Source: Lepas anatifera (lineage: Eukaryota; Arthropoda; Thecostraca; Lepadidae). From it: 64,000 nucleotides of DNA. Location: NCBI GenBank assembly GCA_034440635.1, contig JAOTON010001031.1:372001-436000 (forward strand). The letters run 5' to 3'. Of this stretch, positions 23,564 to 34,499 are shown piece by piece (positions within the stretch are counted from its first letter, which is position 1; each line of letters opens with the position of its first letter). The position numbers and the translations under genes were made by a program. Under the pieces are notes generated by a model. The model saw nothing but the letters and a program-made list of their open reading frames with translations, was not told the DNA's origin and did no database searches.

Positions 23564-24408
23564 TTAACACGCGCATTGACGGGGGGCGGGTACCCGCCCC
23601 CTCGGGTTTTTCGGAGATAGCAGAAAAACGGCGGCGCGTAGCGCCACCGTACTTGGTATACCTTTTCCCTCATCATTTTTACAACCTCTGTGAAAATCTT
23701 AAGGTTAGGTCATCCAAGGTCAGGTCACCAGTACAGGTCAAGTGACCCGACCTCAAAAAAAGTTTAAGATAGCATAAGTCGGAGCAGGGTGAACTTATCC
23801 GATTGAAACTCATATCACATAATGGCCCCACCAAGTTCTCTAAAATATGTTCTGGTATTTTTGATATCGATGACCTAAGGTCAGGTACGAGGCATGACCT
23901 CTCCATTGGAAATACATGGGAAAATGGTTTTTACGGAATAACTCAGTAACGGATGGTGATAGAGCATTTATTTTGGCTGCGTTAGACTCGTCTGGGCTTT
24001 GCAGTTCTAATGATATGCATTTTATATAATTTGACCCTGACCTGACCTCAGGTCAGGTCAAATCCTTGATTTGACCTAGCTAGGTCAAATTATATATCAT
24101 TGGATTCGGCTTGCTGAGAGGATTCATATGCTTTAAGTCTTTTTGCTTTATCTGTACTTGTTCAGATGTAATGGCCGAAAAACTGAATTTACATGTTATC
24201 CCTATGACGGCATGTTTTGACCTCTCGTGACCTTAAATGTGACCTGACAAAAAAATGGTTGAAATGTTTTCGATGGAGAAGTGGATGAGCAACCCAACGC
24301 CTTTTACCGTTTTTTTCGCTACCTACCGTGGTTCTCGAGATCTTAGGGGGCGGGTACCCGCCCCCGTCAATGCGAAGGTGGCTCAGACCCCGTCAATGCG
24401 CGTGTTAA
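23564..24408 (+). mobile_element. TTAA-flanked, AGGTCA-rich element (subfamily 4), intact ends
   Basis: Perfect 21-bp terminal inverted repeats beginning TTAACACGCGCATTGACGGG (23564-23584 and 24388-24408). The palindrome GGGGCGGGTACCCGCCCC lies just inside both ends. About 845 bp, no ORF, dense GGTCA/TGACC sites. It is nested in the 22,563-26,178 element. Confidence 0.88.
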
Positions 24409-24599
24409 AAGTGTATTCGTAATTTCTTTTCTCTTCAGTCCTCCTCACTCACTTATTAGGCCGGTTGATTAGAGGGTTTTTCAGGATACATTTGGGATAC
24501 ATTTGTGATTTTCTTCCTTTCTTAACTGATATTATTTCATTGAGTTTTTCACTTTTTCACAGAAGCGTTCTCCAGGAGGTCACCCTTATAATAATGCCT

Positions 24600-25140
24600 C
24601 GCGCGGTAGGACAGGAAATCAAACAATATCATAAAAAAATTACACGTTGAGTTGCTAAGATGTTCCCTTGCCTCTCCCCTCGAATCCGGAAATGTAAAAA
24701 AACACTGAAGATTATATATTCGGGCACAGCCCTTCATCAGAATCATGGAGTAAATATCAATAATTCTCAATCCTAGTATAGCCAGACCTCGAATTGAGCT
24801 TCACACAAATGTCTTTTAGAATGAATGGTTAAAAATAAGATCGGATGTCGTGACAACAACGATATTGGTACCTCTAACCTAAAAGCAATGCCGACAATAC
24901 AACAAACCTAGACCAGTATTTGTGTGACATACTTTTCTATTGTTAGCTTTTGATTAACAATGAAAAACTCGCTGAAGTATCTTAATAGGTTATCTGAATA
25001 TTTCTGTACTTATTATTTACTTTTTCCGTTGATCGCAGGTTAAATGCTAACAAAAACTACCTATTTAGCACTAGTAGACGTGATACTAGATCGGTGCAAA
25101 GACTGCAAGCTTTCCCCTTTAACATGATGCTATATTTTTA
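24600..25140. repeat. Penelope-associated-type repeat with hammerhead-like core (copy 1)
   Basis: About 530 bp align with 61,050-61,570, which adjoins a Penelope-like element. On the minus strand at 24740-24719, CTGATGA is followed by a GGGC-TGT-GCCC hairpin and GAA, the layout of a hammerhead ribozyme core up to stem II. The canonical GAAA reads GAAT here. The ribozyme reading is speculative; the repeat is clear. Confidence 0.6.
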
Positions 25141-25889
25141 CAATAAAAGCCTCCCTCGAATTACTTAGTTAAGATTGTACCTAGTGGTCAGGGTCAACTT
25201 ATCCCTAAACTCAATCCATTGCATAATATATGGTTTGTAATTGATAAACCTTTTTTCACAGCCTGCACCTCTGGCCCAACGTTAAGCGTCGAAAGAGTAT
25301 ACGCCTGGCTGCAAAAAAACATTATCAATTCAACAACCCTTGCCCATAGTATGCACCTCTTAAAAAAATACATCTTTTATAGCTAGTTAATGTGATCAAT
25401 CATTGGCAAATACTTTTCCTCGGCCTGTAACTCTAGCCCAACGTTAAGTGTCGAATGAGTATACCTCTAGCTGCAGAAAAGTATTATCAATAATCGCAGG
25501 TTATTATTTATTGTACTATATTATATTTACTATTTTTATTATATTTATTATATATACTATGTTTATTATACTTCAAAACTTATAAAAAATTACACGTTGA
25601 TAAAATGTCTGGATTCTCAAACTTGTTTCCAAATCTTCAAACTTCTTTCATCTTATTCTTTACGATATTCTGATTAAATCAGCATAAATTAGGATTGTTA
25701 GAAAGAGAATTAAATTCCCTCACTGCAGTGCCCACTTTTGACCAGTGAAACTCCGTTATAAGCGGAAAATTAATATCTTTTCAGGAGCCTGAAAAAATAC
25801 GTCTTACCCCTACAAAGCATTGACACAGCTTTATCTATTCAGTATTTACTGAAACGAGCCCATTATATTTTTCACCATATACTTATAAT
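25141..25889. other. AT-rich sequence without recognised gene
   Basis: Low-complexity AT-rich sequence. A CCCAACGTTAAG-containing stretch of about 60 bp occurs twice (near 25276 and 25439). Confidence 0.4.
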
Positions 25890-26379
25890 GGGTTGACCAA
25901 AAAATTGACCTCACCTTAGGTCAACAGTATCATACTTCCGAGATAGCAGATTTGTAGACCCCAATGACCTTATCGTATTGTGGAAGTTTCAAACTGATCG
26001 GTTGGCTGATGTTCCCTGCCCTGAGATGACCTCAACTAAAAATTTTGTTCAAAACTGTAAAATTGATCAGGGATAAGGTACTGTAAGTTTCATTGTCCTG
26101 CCTCTCCTCGTTTTTGAGCTATCTGGGGAAAACCAGGAGGGGGGTGCCAATTCCGCCCCCCAGTGGGGCGCGTGTTAAGCTCTTATTGAATGAATATTTG
26201 CGTTCTCCTACCACAATTCATTTTTTTAGATTTGAGGGATAATTTCACGGTCAGTCAGTCTCAAGCCTTCGAAAAAAGCATATCTGCCCACATCCATAGA
26301 ATTTTGGTACTCCTGTTCCCGTCTGTTAACAGGCACTTATAAACCACCACCACATTCAGCACCACACTCGTAAGTTTTA

Positions 26380-27244
26380 CAATTCGCCTCACGACCCCTC
26401 CCCACCGGCGTTTCAACTCGGCGTCGGCGGTCGCCAGCGTGACCCCGCTCACCTCTGTAGCCCGCAGGCATACGGTGCCGGCGAACAGCGGCCGCTGATT
26501 GGTGGAGGCGCGTTCACTTGCACTGTGAGAAATTCATCGGACATTTCTTAATGAAAATGATACTGTCTTAAAGCATGCACCAGAAAATATATGTTAAGAG
26601 TCATTTTCAGACATTCATAGCGATACGTTTTTATCTGTCGGTTTTATTATCTGCTATAGTATCCAAGGCTGCCGTTCGGCACAGGCGAGACGGCGGCGGA
26701 GTCGTCACAGGCCAGCCGGCGGCCGAGTTCGCTGAAGTCAGGAGCGTCGAAATGGGATTCTGCTGAGTGGAGAGGAACTGGGCCCGGCCCGAAGGTAACC
26801 GAAAGAGGAAGGACGGGGGGGCGTTTGTGATATAGAACTAATAACCGCCTGGCACCCTCAAACCTGGCAGCTCTGCCCTGAACCCGTGGCTCAGGAGAAA
26901 TGCTATCCACTGTACCATGCACCCCCTCACAAGCCATGCGTGCACAGTGTTTTGAGGATCGAGGTTGATTAAGGAGGATATTTGTGTCACACGGCGCGGG
27001 CCAATGGGGGAGTTGATGCCAGGGTCAAGTTCCGGTGGGGTACAATGCACCCCTGAGCCGCAGGACGAATAACCGGTGTTTTATTGCGCACACAACCTCT
27101 GACAACAGCTATTCGTTCTGGGGATCGGAGTTCCATTTTTCTCCATCAAAACCCGATTCTTGTGTCGTTATCCCCGTCTCTGCGTGCTGTTTGGCACAAA
27201 CACTAAACTTCAAAACCCTGGGTAGACTTGGCTTCTTGACGTCT
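26380..27244 (-). repeat. R2 repeat copy 1, including a tRNA-like SINE head
   Basis: It aligns with 43,442-43,992 and then with 49,645-49,960, making it the uninterrupted version of that locus. On the minus strand at about 26935-26860, GGTGCATGGTACAGTGGATA (A-box-like) and GGTTTGAGGGTGCC (B-box-like) suggest a tRNA-derived pol III promoter; the second copy keeps the better A box, TGGCTCAGAGGG. No coding region. Confidence 0.7.
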
Positions 27245-28929
27245 TACATGAGCCAACCAAAACATGGCAAGACCCGGACGGAATATGGTGACACAAAATA
27301 AACCAAATGGTTCATTTTTGTCAATGTTGTAAAAGCAAATGAATGACCAATGATTTAATTTGAATGAAACATTTATGCAAGCCCATAAACTCTTATTCCT
27401 TGTTGTTTAAGTAAAGAGCTGATAATCAGGAAAATATTGCATTTCGTACAAAATATAACGATGTTATGCCACAATTTCTTTACTAACTACTGGGACAGAT
27501 CAAGTAGATGGTCCGAAACCGCATGGCAAAGGCGCGCTAGACACCCGGATACATGAGTCCATTAGAGTCGATTCCCTGGTCGGTACGGAGATAGCACACA
27601 CTGAGACTGGCCATGTCTTCGGGGTGAATGAAACTAACAATCACGATTACAAAATTGTGGCTTTCCACTGCCGAAACCCGGGATCGAACCGGGGACCTTT
27701 AGATCTTCAGTCTAACGCTCTCCCAACTGAGCTATTTCGGCTGACAACGGTTCCGGAGTTCGGTGACAGAGCTGCAGTTTGCAGGCGGTATCTACACCGG
27801 TGGGGGGGGGTGTCCTTGCTGCTAGGTGTCACTAACGTCGCCTTTTTCCTGTGGGTCATACCAGTGCTATGGTATTGGCATGGTGCTTTCTGATATAAAA
27901 TATGCTTTTCTGACTTAGGGGTGTACAAGCACTCCTAAAAGTACGCAACCTTACACACCTAGTGGAAAAGACTACCTTATCGATTTCGTTGAAAACAGCT
28001 TTGCTTAACTATTAAAACATCCTAACCTTGTGTTAGCACGTCCTAATCAGAAAACCGACCAACATTCCAGAAATCAAAACAGCCTGGTATCAGGGCCTTG
28101 GCGTTAATTTCATTAACAGTGTGCAGAGTTCCACTGCCACACCTATGGTCCGATCAACACATACGCGGGTCCAGGGTAGAGGGCAAGGGGGAGGCTAGTG
28201 CCCCCCATCGGCACCATCGGCGCCCCCTGAAAGATGGATGGCTGAAATTCAGTGGCGACGCCTCTGATACATTTGCATAACTTATACCTTCCTTTTACAA
28301 TTTTTTTCCGAATGTTTAGATTGAGCACTACATCCAACAGTGCAAGATTTTCTGTCAGTGTGACATTTAGTTTTCCCTAAAACCATTCTCACGACTCCTC
28401 TATTCTGCAAAACACTGTTTTAGGCAGCTGCATGATATGTGTGCACCCACTACGGTATCCACTCTGTAGCAATCACTAATGTGAAAACGTCCGCCCCCAA
28501 CAGTGAAAAAGTTTGAAATTTAAGTTCTCTGGTGAAACTTAACCTTACAAAAATCATTTGGTCATTGAAATCTGTAGATATACTCGTTTACTGGTAGAAA
28601 GTGTGTGACCCATTTTAAGGATCTGCACAGGGTGCATTAAGGACGAAAATGACGCTTTATCCACGTGGTAGAGAGCATAATAATGACGTGTCGATTTGGG
28701 CAATCGTGTGGCTTATGTACAAGAGAACTGCGAAGCACCTTCGAGTTACTATAGAGTTTTAACTACTAATTGGGTGAATATTTCCCTTCTTTTACTATGA
28801 GGCACTTCTTAGATTTGAGCGATATTTTTCAGTCAGTTTCACAGCTTTTAATGCTTTGGAATTTGATTTATTGTTTGAGTACCGATAGTATTTTGGCACC
28901 TTATTATGTCCTTAGACTGTGGTAGTTTT
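27245..28929. repeat. R1 repeat copy B, left part
   Basis: It aligns with copy A (51,488-53,110) throughout, including the embedded tRNA-Phe. It ends at GTAGTTTT, where the gypsy LTR begins, and resumes at 42,536. Confidence 0.88.
27669..27741 (-). tRNA. tRNA-Phe (anticodon GAA)
   Basis: Identical over 73 bases to the gene at 21,055. A T run (TTTT on the minus strand, from ACAAAATT on the plus) lies about 20 bases beyond the 3' end and could end pol III transcription. Both flanks are R1 sequence. Confidence 0.95.
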
Positions 28930-29110
28930 TGCTCCGAGCTCGCTTCAGCTGACGACCCAAACCCGGCGAGTGTCTGTGAGCTACTGTATTGGGCGACTGA
29001 CCCGGCACACGGCGGTGGCGGCCGCACCGCCTGAGGCAGTGACCGACCGGGCGGGCGGTAGTGGTGCCAAACAACATCACTGTACAAGTGGTTCTAAATA
29101 TCACCGTACA
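28930..29110 (-). repeat. 3' LTR of the gypsy element
   Basis: 181 bp. On the element strand it begins TGTACGGTGATATTT and is preceded by the polypurine tract GGGGGAGG (plus-strand 29111-29118). The target duplication GTTTT lies at 28925-28929. Confidence 0.9.
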
Positions 29111-29195
29111 CCTCCCCCAAACATCAAGTATCAAATATCGGACACCACCGTACACCTTCCCCGTCGAACATGTTTCCACTCAAAGTATACGTATT

Positions 29196-30198
29196 TCACG
29201 TGCCGTAAGCGGCCCCACTGCGGGTCTTCTTAGGAGAAACTGACAGCTCCGTGTAGGCTGAGGGGTACGACGCCGGCGCCGGCGGTGACGGCGATAATGG
29301 CGGCGGCGGATCCTCCAGCGACTGAGGGCGCGACTCCAGCCGCGAGCACAGCGCCGACGGTGGGCGCCGCACCGGCTGCGGGTGCGCCGTCGGTGAAGAG
29401 CGCGCCGACGGGTGCGGCGGCCCCGGCTGAGGGCGCTGAGGTGTCTGGTGACTCTGGGGTAAGTACGGCTCCAGCAACCGGTGCACCCCTCCCTGGCGAC
29501 GAGGTTTGGGGGCATGTCAGCAGGCGGCACAGACATCAGATGCACGCGATTTCGTCTCAGCACACCCGATTGTGTCCCTATGACGTAGCTTCGGTCCCTA
29601 CACCGTCGCTGAACAACTCCCTCTTTTGTCCAATCATTTTCCAGAGAAGTGCGAATTCTGACTCTGTCTCCCGGTCTCAATGGTTTAAGACTTTTTGCAC
29701 GATAACGTCGATCGAAATTCCTCTTCATTACCTGTTTGGAGACCATGTCCTTCCCACGCGCCTCTGCTGTGGCCCCACGAGTCAGCTGTGGCGCCATCGG
29801 CGGCGGCAGTCTCGTAGGCAGAGGACGTCCCATGAGAAGCTCTCCCGGCGAGTTAGGAGTCCCGTTGGCTGAGTCGGCGTTGACCTGTAGGCCAACAGTG
29901 CCAGCTGAGGATCTGGCTGCCTCAGCAACCACTTGGCCTGGCTGACGGCACGCTCTGCTGCTCCGTTGCTCTGTGGAAAATGCGGGTCTGTCACTCGATG
30001 AACAAATCCATAAACTGCGGAGAATTCCTGAAACTGGAACGACGTGAACTGGCTTCCTCCGTCCGTAGTCAAAATGTTCGGAATTCCAAAACGTGCGAAT
30101 GACTCCTTTAATCGACTTATAACTGCGCTGCTTGTGGTAGTGGTCAGCTGTTGAATCTCCAAGTACCGACTGAATGTATCAACTGTGACGAGGTACAT
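29196..30198 (-). pseudogene. Gypsy integrase core and C-terminus, frameshifted
   Basis: The segment from 30198 has VTVDTFSRY (first Asp), TTDGGSQFTS (second Asp) and NGAAERAVSQAK (Glu), the DDE triad of LTR integrases. After a shift near 29800-29930 comes a chromodomain/GPY-type module (RPGDRVRIRT, KEGVVQRRCRDRSYVIGT). A further shift near 29480 gives a Pro/Ser-rich tail ending RSGAAYGT at 29196. Catalytic residues are present but the frame is broken at least twice. Confidence 0.9.
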
Positions 30199-30919
30199 AC
30201 GTCTTGGAATCTAACTGACAAATATCAGCAGCTACATGTAGCCATGGTTGTTCAGGAAGTGGTGTTGGCTGCAATGGTTCTTTATGTTGAACTGGTGCAT
30301 TTATCTGGCAAAAGTTGCACCTCTGGATGAACAGTCTTAGATCCTCATTGAAGCCTGGCCACCAAACAAATGTTGCAGAGCGCTCACGACACTTTTTAAT
30401 GCCCATGTGCCCATCGCCATGAATGCGACCCAAAATGATGCCTCTCAGCTCCGGTGGAATAATGAGCCGGCTGCCATACAGCAGTAGTCCGCTGACAACA
30501 CTGAGCTGATCCCTTACCGCATAATAAGGATGACAGACTTCTCCGGCAGGCCTCCCAGTGAGCGTGTAGTGAGCTGCCGCACTTATCTCGTCGTTCGCTT
30601 CCTGCGCCATGCGGATCTCCTCTATCCGACTGTCGGATGCGGGCAGGTAGCTGATCACAGCATCCACGTGATCCTGGATGTCCCGCTCCATCTGTTGTGC
30701 GATGACGTCAGCACGTGACAGGCAATCAGGCGCACAATGCAGATGACCAGGGACGTAGACAGCAGTGGCGTTGAAAGACATCATGCGCATCAGCGTACGT
30801 TGACAACGGACAGGAGCATCTGCGAGTGATTTGGTGTTCAACAAAGGGCACCAACGGCTTGTGGTCGATGTGCACATGGAAATTAGGGAGGCCATTAAGG
30901 AAAACACGGAACTTCTCAC
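30179..30919 (-). pseudogene. Gypsy RNase H end and integrase zinc-binding domain
   Basis: It reads VPGHLHCAPDCLSR (linker after RNase H), then the HHCC zinc module around HGDGHMGIKKC and RCNFCQ. The frame is lost near 30190, just before the integrase core. Its first part overlaps the end of the RT-RNase H frame, marking another frameshift near 30750-30850. Confidence 0.88.
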
Positions 30920-31925
30920 ATACCCAGGTTACACCGAGGAGCTCCTTTTCGATCGTTGCGTAGCGCTGTTCGGTAGGAGTGAGCGTCCGGCTGCAGTAGG
31001 CCACCGGCTTGAGCTGCTGACCGTGTCGTTGGAGCAAGCATCCGCCGATGCCGTAGCTTGATGAGTCTGCGCCGACGACCGTCTCCTTTGTGCTGTCATA
31101 GAAGGCCAAGACTGGAGGATTCAACAGCAGCCGCTTTGCTCCTTTAAGCGCGGCCTCCTGGGATGACGTCCATTGCCAGACAGTGTCTTTTTTCAACAAG
31201 TCGGTGAGCGGCTTCAGAACTGTCTGGATTCCGGCGACAAACTTGCACATGTGGTTGATTAATCCTAGCTGTTGTCTGAGCTCCTTGATGTTTTGAGGTG
31301 GCTGAAGCTGCTGTACTGCGGCAATCTTCTCCGGATCTGCTGCGATTTCTTCAGCACTGATGATGCTTCCCAGGAACTTCACACTTTTCTGTTTGATTTC
31401 ACACTTGTTCTTGTTGAGCTTCAGGCCGGACCTTTCTATCCTGTTCAGGACCGCTTCCAGCCGTTTGTCGTGTGTCTTCTCGTCGCCATACACGATTGTG
31501 TCATCCATGTAACAGATGGTACCTTCGAGTCCCTGCAGCATCTCTTCCATCTTCCTCTGGAACACTTCCGGCGCAAGGTTGATTCCCATGGGAAGGCGTC
31601 GAAACATCCATCTGCCGAAAGGACTAAGAAAAGTGGTGAGAATCTTCGAATCGTCGCTTAGGGGCAGTTGGTAGAAACCAGATGACGCATCTAACTTCGT
31701 GAAGTAAGTAGCTCCCTTGAGCTGAGACGTCAGCTGATCGAAAGTAGGTATGGGAAAGATTTCCCGCTTTACAGACCTGTTCAGCTTAGTGTAGTCGACA
31801 CAGATTCGAACACCAGAGGTCTTCGGTACAACAACCAAGGGCCCGCACCAGGCTGTGGGCTGAGTCACTTTCTCGATGATGCCGCTGTCCTCCATCCGCT
31901 GCAGCTCCTTCTGCACGTCCTTCAT
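30726..31925 (-). pseudogene. Gypsy reverse transcriptase and RNase H
   Basis: About 370 in-frame residues. RT motifs are VPKTSGVRICVDYTKLN, TKLDASSGFYQ (Asp), LPMGINLAPEVFQ, CYMDDTIVYG (Asp pair) and KFLGSIIS. RNase H follows with VVGADSSSYGIGG (Asp), TIEKELLG (Glu) and HIDHKPL (Asp), in the standard gypsy order. The protein tail past DHKPL is garbled by a frameshift. This is the best preserved part of the element. Confidence 0.93.
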
Positions 31926-32281
31926 CCGTGGCAGCGGACGTTCCTCGCTGTGTGAACGGCGAAAGGGGTCACTCCCTCTTCAAGTGTGATGCTGACAGGC
32001 GCCGTGTCCATTCGGCCGGTGTCACCAAAAACGTCTGGAAGAGGCGCCTGCGAAACACTGTTGACAAAAGTTATCAGGCCGAGCTCACAACTGGTTGCTC
32101 GCAATAGCAAGTTGTCAGGAAATGCCGTTTCGACGACAAAAAAGGTCGCTGGCTGCGTCTTGTCCCCGTGTGGGAGAGTTGCCTGAAAGATTGGATCCAC
32201 TGAGCCACCGCACTCCATCTTCCTGTCACTCTTCATGTCCACCAAGTAGATTTCCTTCATCTTGCCCATGCTCACCCCCAC
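31922..32281 (-). pseudogene. Gypsy protease, C-terminal half, and linker to RT
   Basis: The stretch FFVVETAFPDNLLLRATSCE, then LGLITFV, matches the C-terminal half of retropepsins before the RT linker. The DTG active-site half is not visible upstream, where unrelated sequence begins near 32290. It overlaps the RT frame by a few bases. Confidence 0.7.
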
Positions 32282-32823
32282 TCCTGCTGCTTCTCCTTCC
32301 TCTTTGTCTCGTCCTCCTCGATAATGTCGTAGAGTTTATCCTTCTCCGAAACAAGCTCCTTGTATTGCTCCACGCTCTGCCCGTTTTTTTCGTCCGTCCT
32401 TCTCATGTCTCGACTACTGAGGAGGACCTCCTGGTACAGCTTCACCAGCCAGTAAACCAGGGTCTCGAAGCTGACGCAGGGAAGCGTGTCATGGTACCAC
32501 TTTGCGGTTAAAATGTTTTCCACCTCCTTAGAAGCCTGATCTGACCGGACTCCTTTCCTGGTTTGCCTCTGGCTGCTGTAGTATCGTAGCATCCCAACCG
32601 TGCTAGACAGAGTGGGCAGCTTTTTGGCGGGGTGGAACATGTGCATAGACGGGAAGGCGACACCCAGGTCATACTCATTCTTAGCCACGGGGACAGCCGC
32701 TCTTAAAGCGGGCTTGCTGGACTTAAGAGGCTTCTGACTCGGAGTCGGAGGTGCCCTACTGGGCGGTGGCGGCTCAGCCTGCCTCCCACTCCTAAGCCCC
32801 ATCTGAAGATCAGCGTCACTCAA
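32272..32823 (-). pseudogene. N-terminal domain fragment of the CRHH (hAT-like) protein family
   Basis: 183 codons. It starts with a short LRSG(R/K) motif and a Pro/Ser-rich stretch. A domain with spacing LPTLSSTVGMLRYY, then VENILTAKWYHDTLPC, then a Lys/Glu-rich region ending KLYDI follows. The ORF at 47,490-47,981 has the same order: LPTNRQVFQYFLHLR, DVVLPFWNMARIKTL, then EKLFDI. I infer the two are paralogues. Only the N-terminal part is present; it stops where the gypsy protease begins. It may be a fragment carried into the gypsy element between gag and pol. Confidence 0.55.
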
Positions 32824-33418
32824 GCTTATTTGAAGTCGTTATGTCCACTTATCGAAAATTGTTCATGCTCAAAATGACCTCATAATTGCTTAACCTTGAA
32901 AATTGTGTGTCATTCGTTTAAAACGTGTCGGAATTCAAAGATTATTGTCGGTATGAGGAGTTTGTCAGGAGCGTAACGTTGTACACGTAACCCATTTACT
33001 ACCTACCGTAGATATTGGCCGTAAAAGAGAAATCACCACTCCCTTCTTGAAGCTTCCATCAATGACTGACGATCGATTCTGGAAATATGTTGGTCTCATC
33101 GGTCTCATGTCTCGTGCGCAACAATGGGGCGTGCGTTGGCTCGTGCTAGATTGTTTATCCGGAAGTCACTCCCGCTCCGTGAACACCAAGTATACCAAGG
33201 CATGTTTTTGTTGCAAGAACGCAACGACAGCCGTACATAGGTTAAGGAAATGCAAAGTTTTGCACCCCCAACCATGTGCTTGCATTCCCACGTTTTCTCT
33301 CGTAGGGCATCTGAACCGTGCCAGGCGCCCTTTGAAAAGTGTTTCCTCTCCCGCCCCGCCCCCTGTGTCCCAGCATGCGAGTAGCGACACTCCCAGGATG
33401 GGATCTGGGGCTCTTAAG

Positions 33419-33622
33419 CAGGGCGTCCGTCCCCACCGGGGGCCTGGGGGGTCGGGCCCCCACTCTTGGAAAGTGGAGGCCGGCCCCCCACTTTTGGCCG
33501 AAAATACCATTGAAAATGCCGAAGCGGACGTAGGGGGTTTTCAAGGGTTTCACCACTGGTCCTGCCTCCCCCTACTTAGGCTTCGCCCTCCCCCCACTCG
33601 AAAATCCGTGGCGACGCCCGTG
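33419..33622. mobile_element. hAT-type MITE (204 bp), CAGGGCGTCCG family
   Basis: The ends are CAGGGCGTCCGTCCCC and GTGGCGACGCCCGTG. The 8-bp target duplication CTCTTAAG lies at 33411-33418 and 33623-33630. It lies inside the gypsy element, between gag and pol. Confidence 0.92.
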
Positions 33623-33899
33623 CTCTTAAGCGTACGAAACAAGGCTCATTCTCAAAAGTTGCATCCTCAGTGCTATTTCCAAAGTTACATCCCTCAGTTT
33701 GTCCCGATGGTGTCCTGAACTGCACTGGTCTGGAGGACAAAAAAGGTAAAAACTTCCAGCCAAGGTGCCAGGGTTTTAAATAAATATTAGAGCTTAGGTT
33801 AATTAGAGTTTTCCTTCCCAAATATACCATAGAATCAGCACCCAGGTTTGAGAAATGCTAGTCTGGTTTTTGCCATTTTGACGTCATTATCACCCCACC

Positions 33900-34499
33900 C
33901 TACACCTGCTGAACTGATGGTGAACGGCAGCGGCTGTCGCTGCGGGAGGCAGCAGCCACTCTGTCGACAGTATGCGGGGAACACTCATCTACCAAGTCCG
34001 AACTGCGCATCATAGCTACAACCTTGTCCATGGAAATGTCCTGATCAAGCGCTTGTATTTGAATCTTTCTCGACATCTTCTTATCCAACATGCCGGAAAT
34101 CAGTATATCGCGAATGCGTTCGGACTTGGTCTGTCCGAAGCCGCACTTCTCTGCCTAGGCCATAACAGCTCGGATGTACATCTCACTGCTTTCGCATTCC
34201 TTTTGGTTATTTGATTCGAAAACTTGCCTTTCAGCAATTACGTTCGACTTTGGCATAAAATACTCATTCATTTTCGCTATGACGATATCGTATGATTTCG
34301 CATCAGCTGCAGCCAAGTTGAATGATGTCAGCAGATGCTCTGCCTCTGGCCCCATCGAATAAATGAGGGCACTGACCTGCACCTCACCAGCATCCTTCGA
34401 TAACTTACTTGCGATGCGGAATCGTTCCCACCGGTCTCTCCATGTTGGCCACGATGATGGAGAAGCGAAGTCAAAAGCTTCCGGCGTCTTGTATGCCAT
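33900..34499 (-). pseudogene. Gypsy Gag, interrupted by an in-frame TAG
   Basis: From the ATG at 34499 it reads MAYKTPEAFDF, then SWPTWRDRWERFRIASKL, a Gag capsid-like opening common in gypsy elements, followed by the EYFMPKSNVIAERQVF motif. A single TAG codon (34155-34157) stops the frame. The same frame continues open to 33900 with KSERIRDILISGM and a QALDQDISMDKVV stretch, as in related Gags. The zinc-knuckle region is missing; unrelated sequence begins at about 33895. Confidence 0.8.

Larger units (their letters stand above)
22563..26178. mobile_element. TTAA-flanked, AGGTCA-rich element (subfamily 5), interrupted
   Basis: The left end TTAACAAGCGTCCCGCTGGG and right end, inverted, TTAACACGCGCCCCACTGGG are matching termini 3.6 kb apart. 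The R1 repeat continues on both sides, and R1 copies A and B hold one TTAA at this point, so the whole block went into a single TTAA. AGGTCA-rich arms survive at 22563-23165 and 25890-26178; the middle holds later insertions. Confidence 0.75.
21128..26275. repeat. R1 repeat copy C, split by two nested insertions
   Basis: From the tRNA-Phe 5' flank (GTTCCGGAGTTCGGTGACAG) to CCTTTGAG at 22558 it aligns with R1 copies B and A. Alignment resumes at 26179 (TATTGAATGAATATTTGCG) and fades near 26275. The intervening bases are a hAT MITE and a 3.6-kb TTAA element, absent from copies A and B. Confidence 0.85.

Noticed and set aside
29285..29872. Plus-strand Ala/Pro/Gly-rich ORF of 195 codons
   Set aside because: Antisense to the gypsy integrase tail; GC-rich composition keeps it open.
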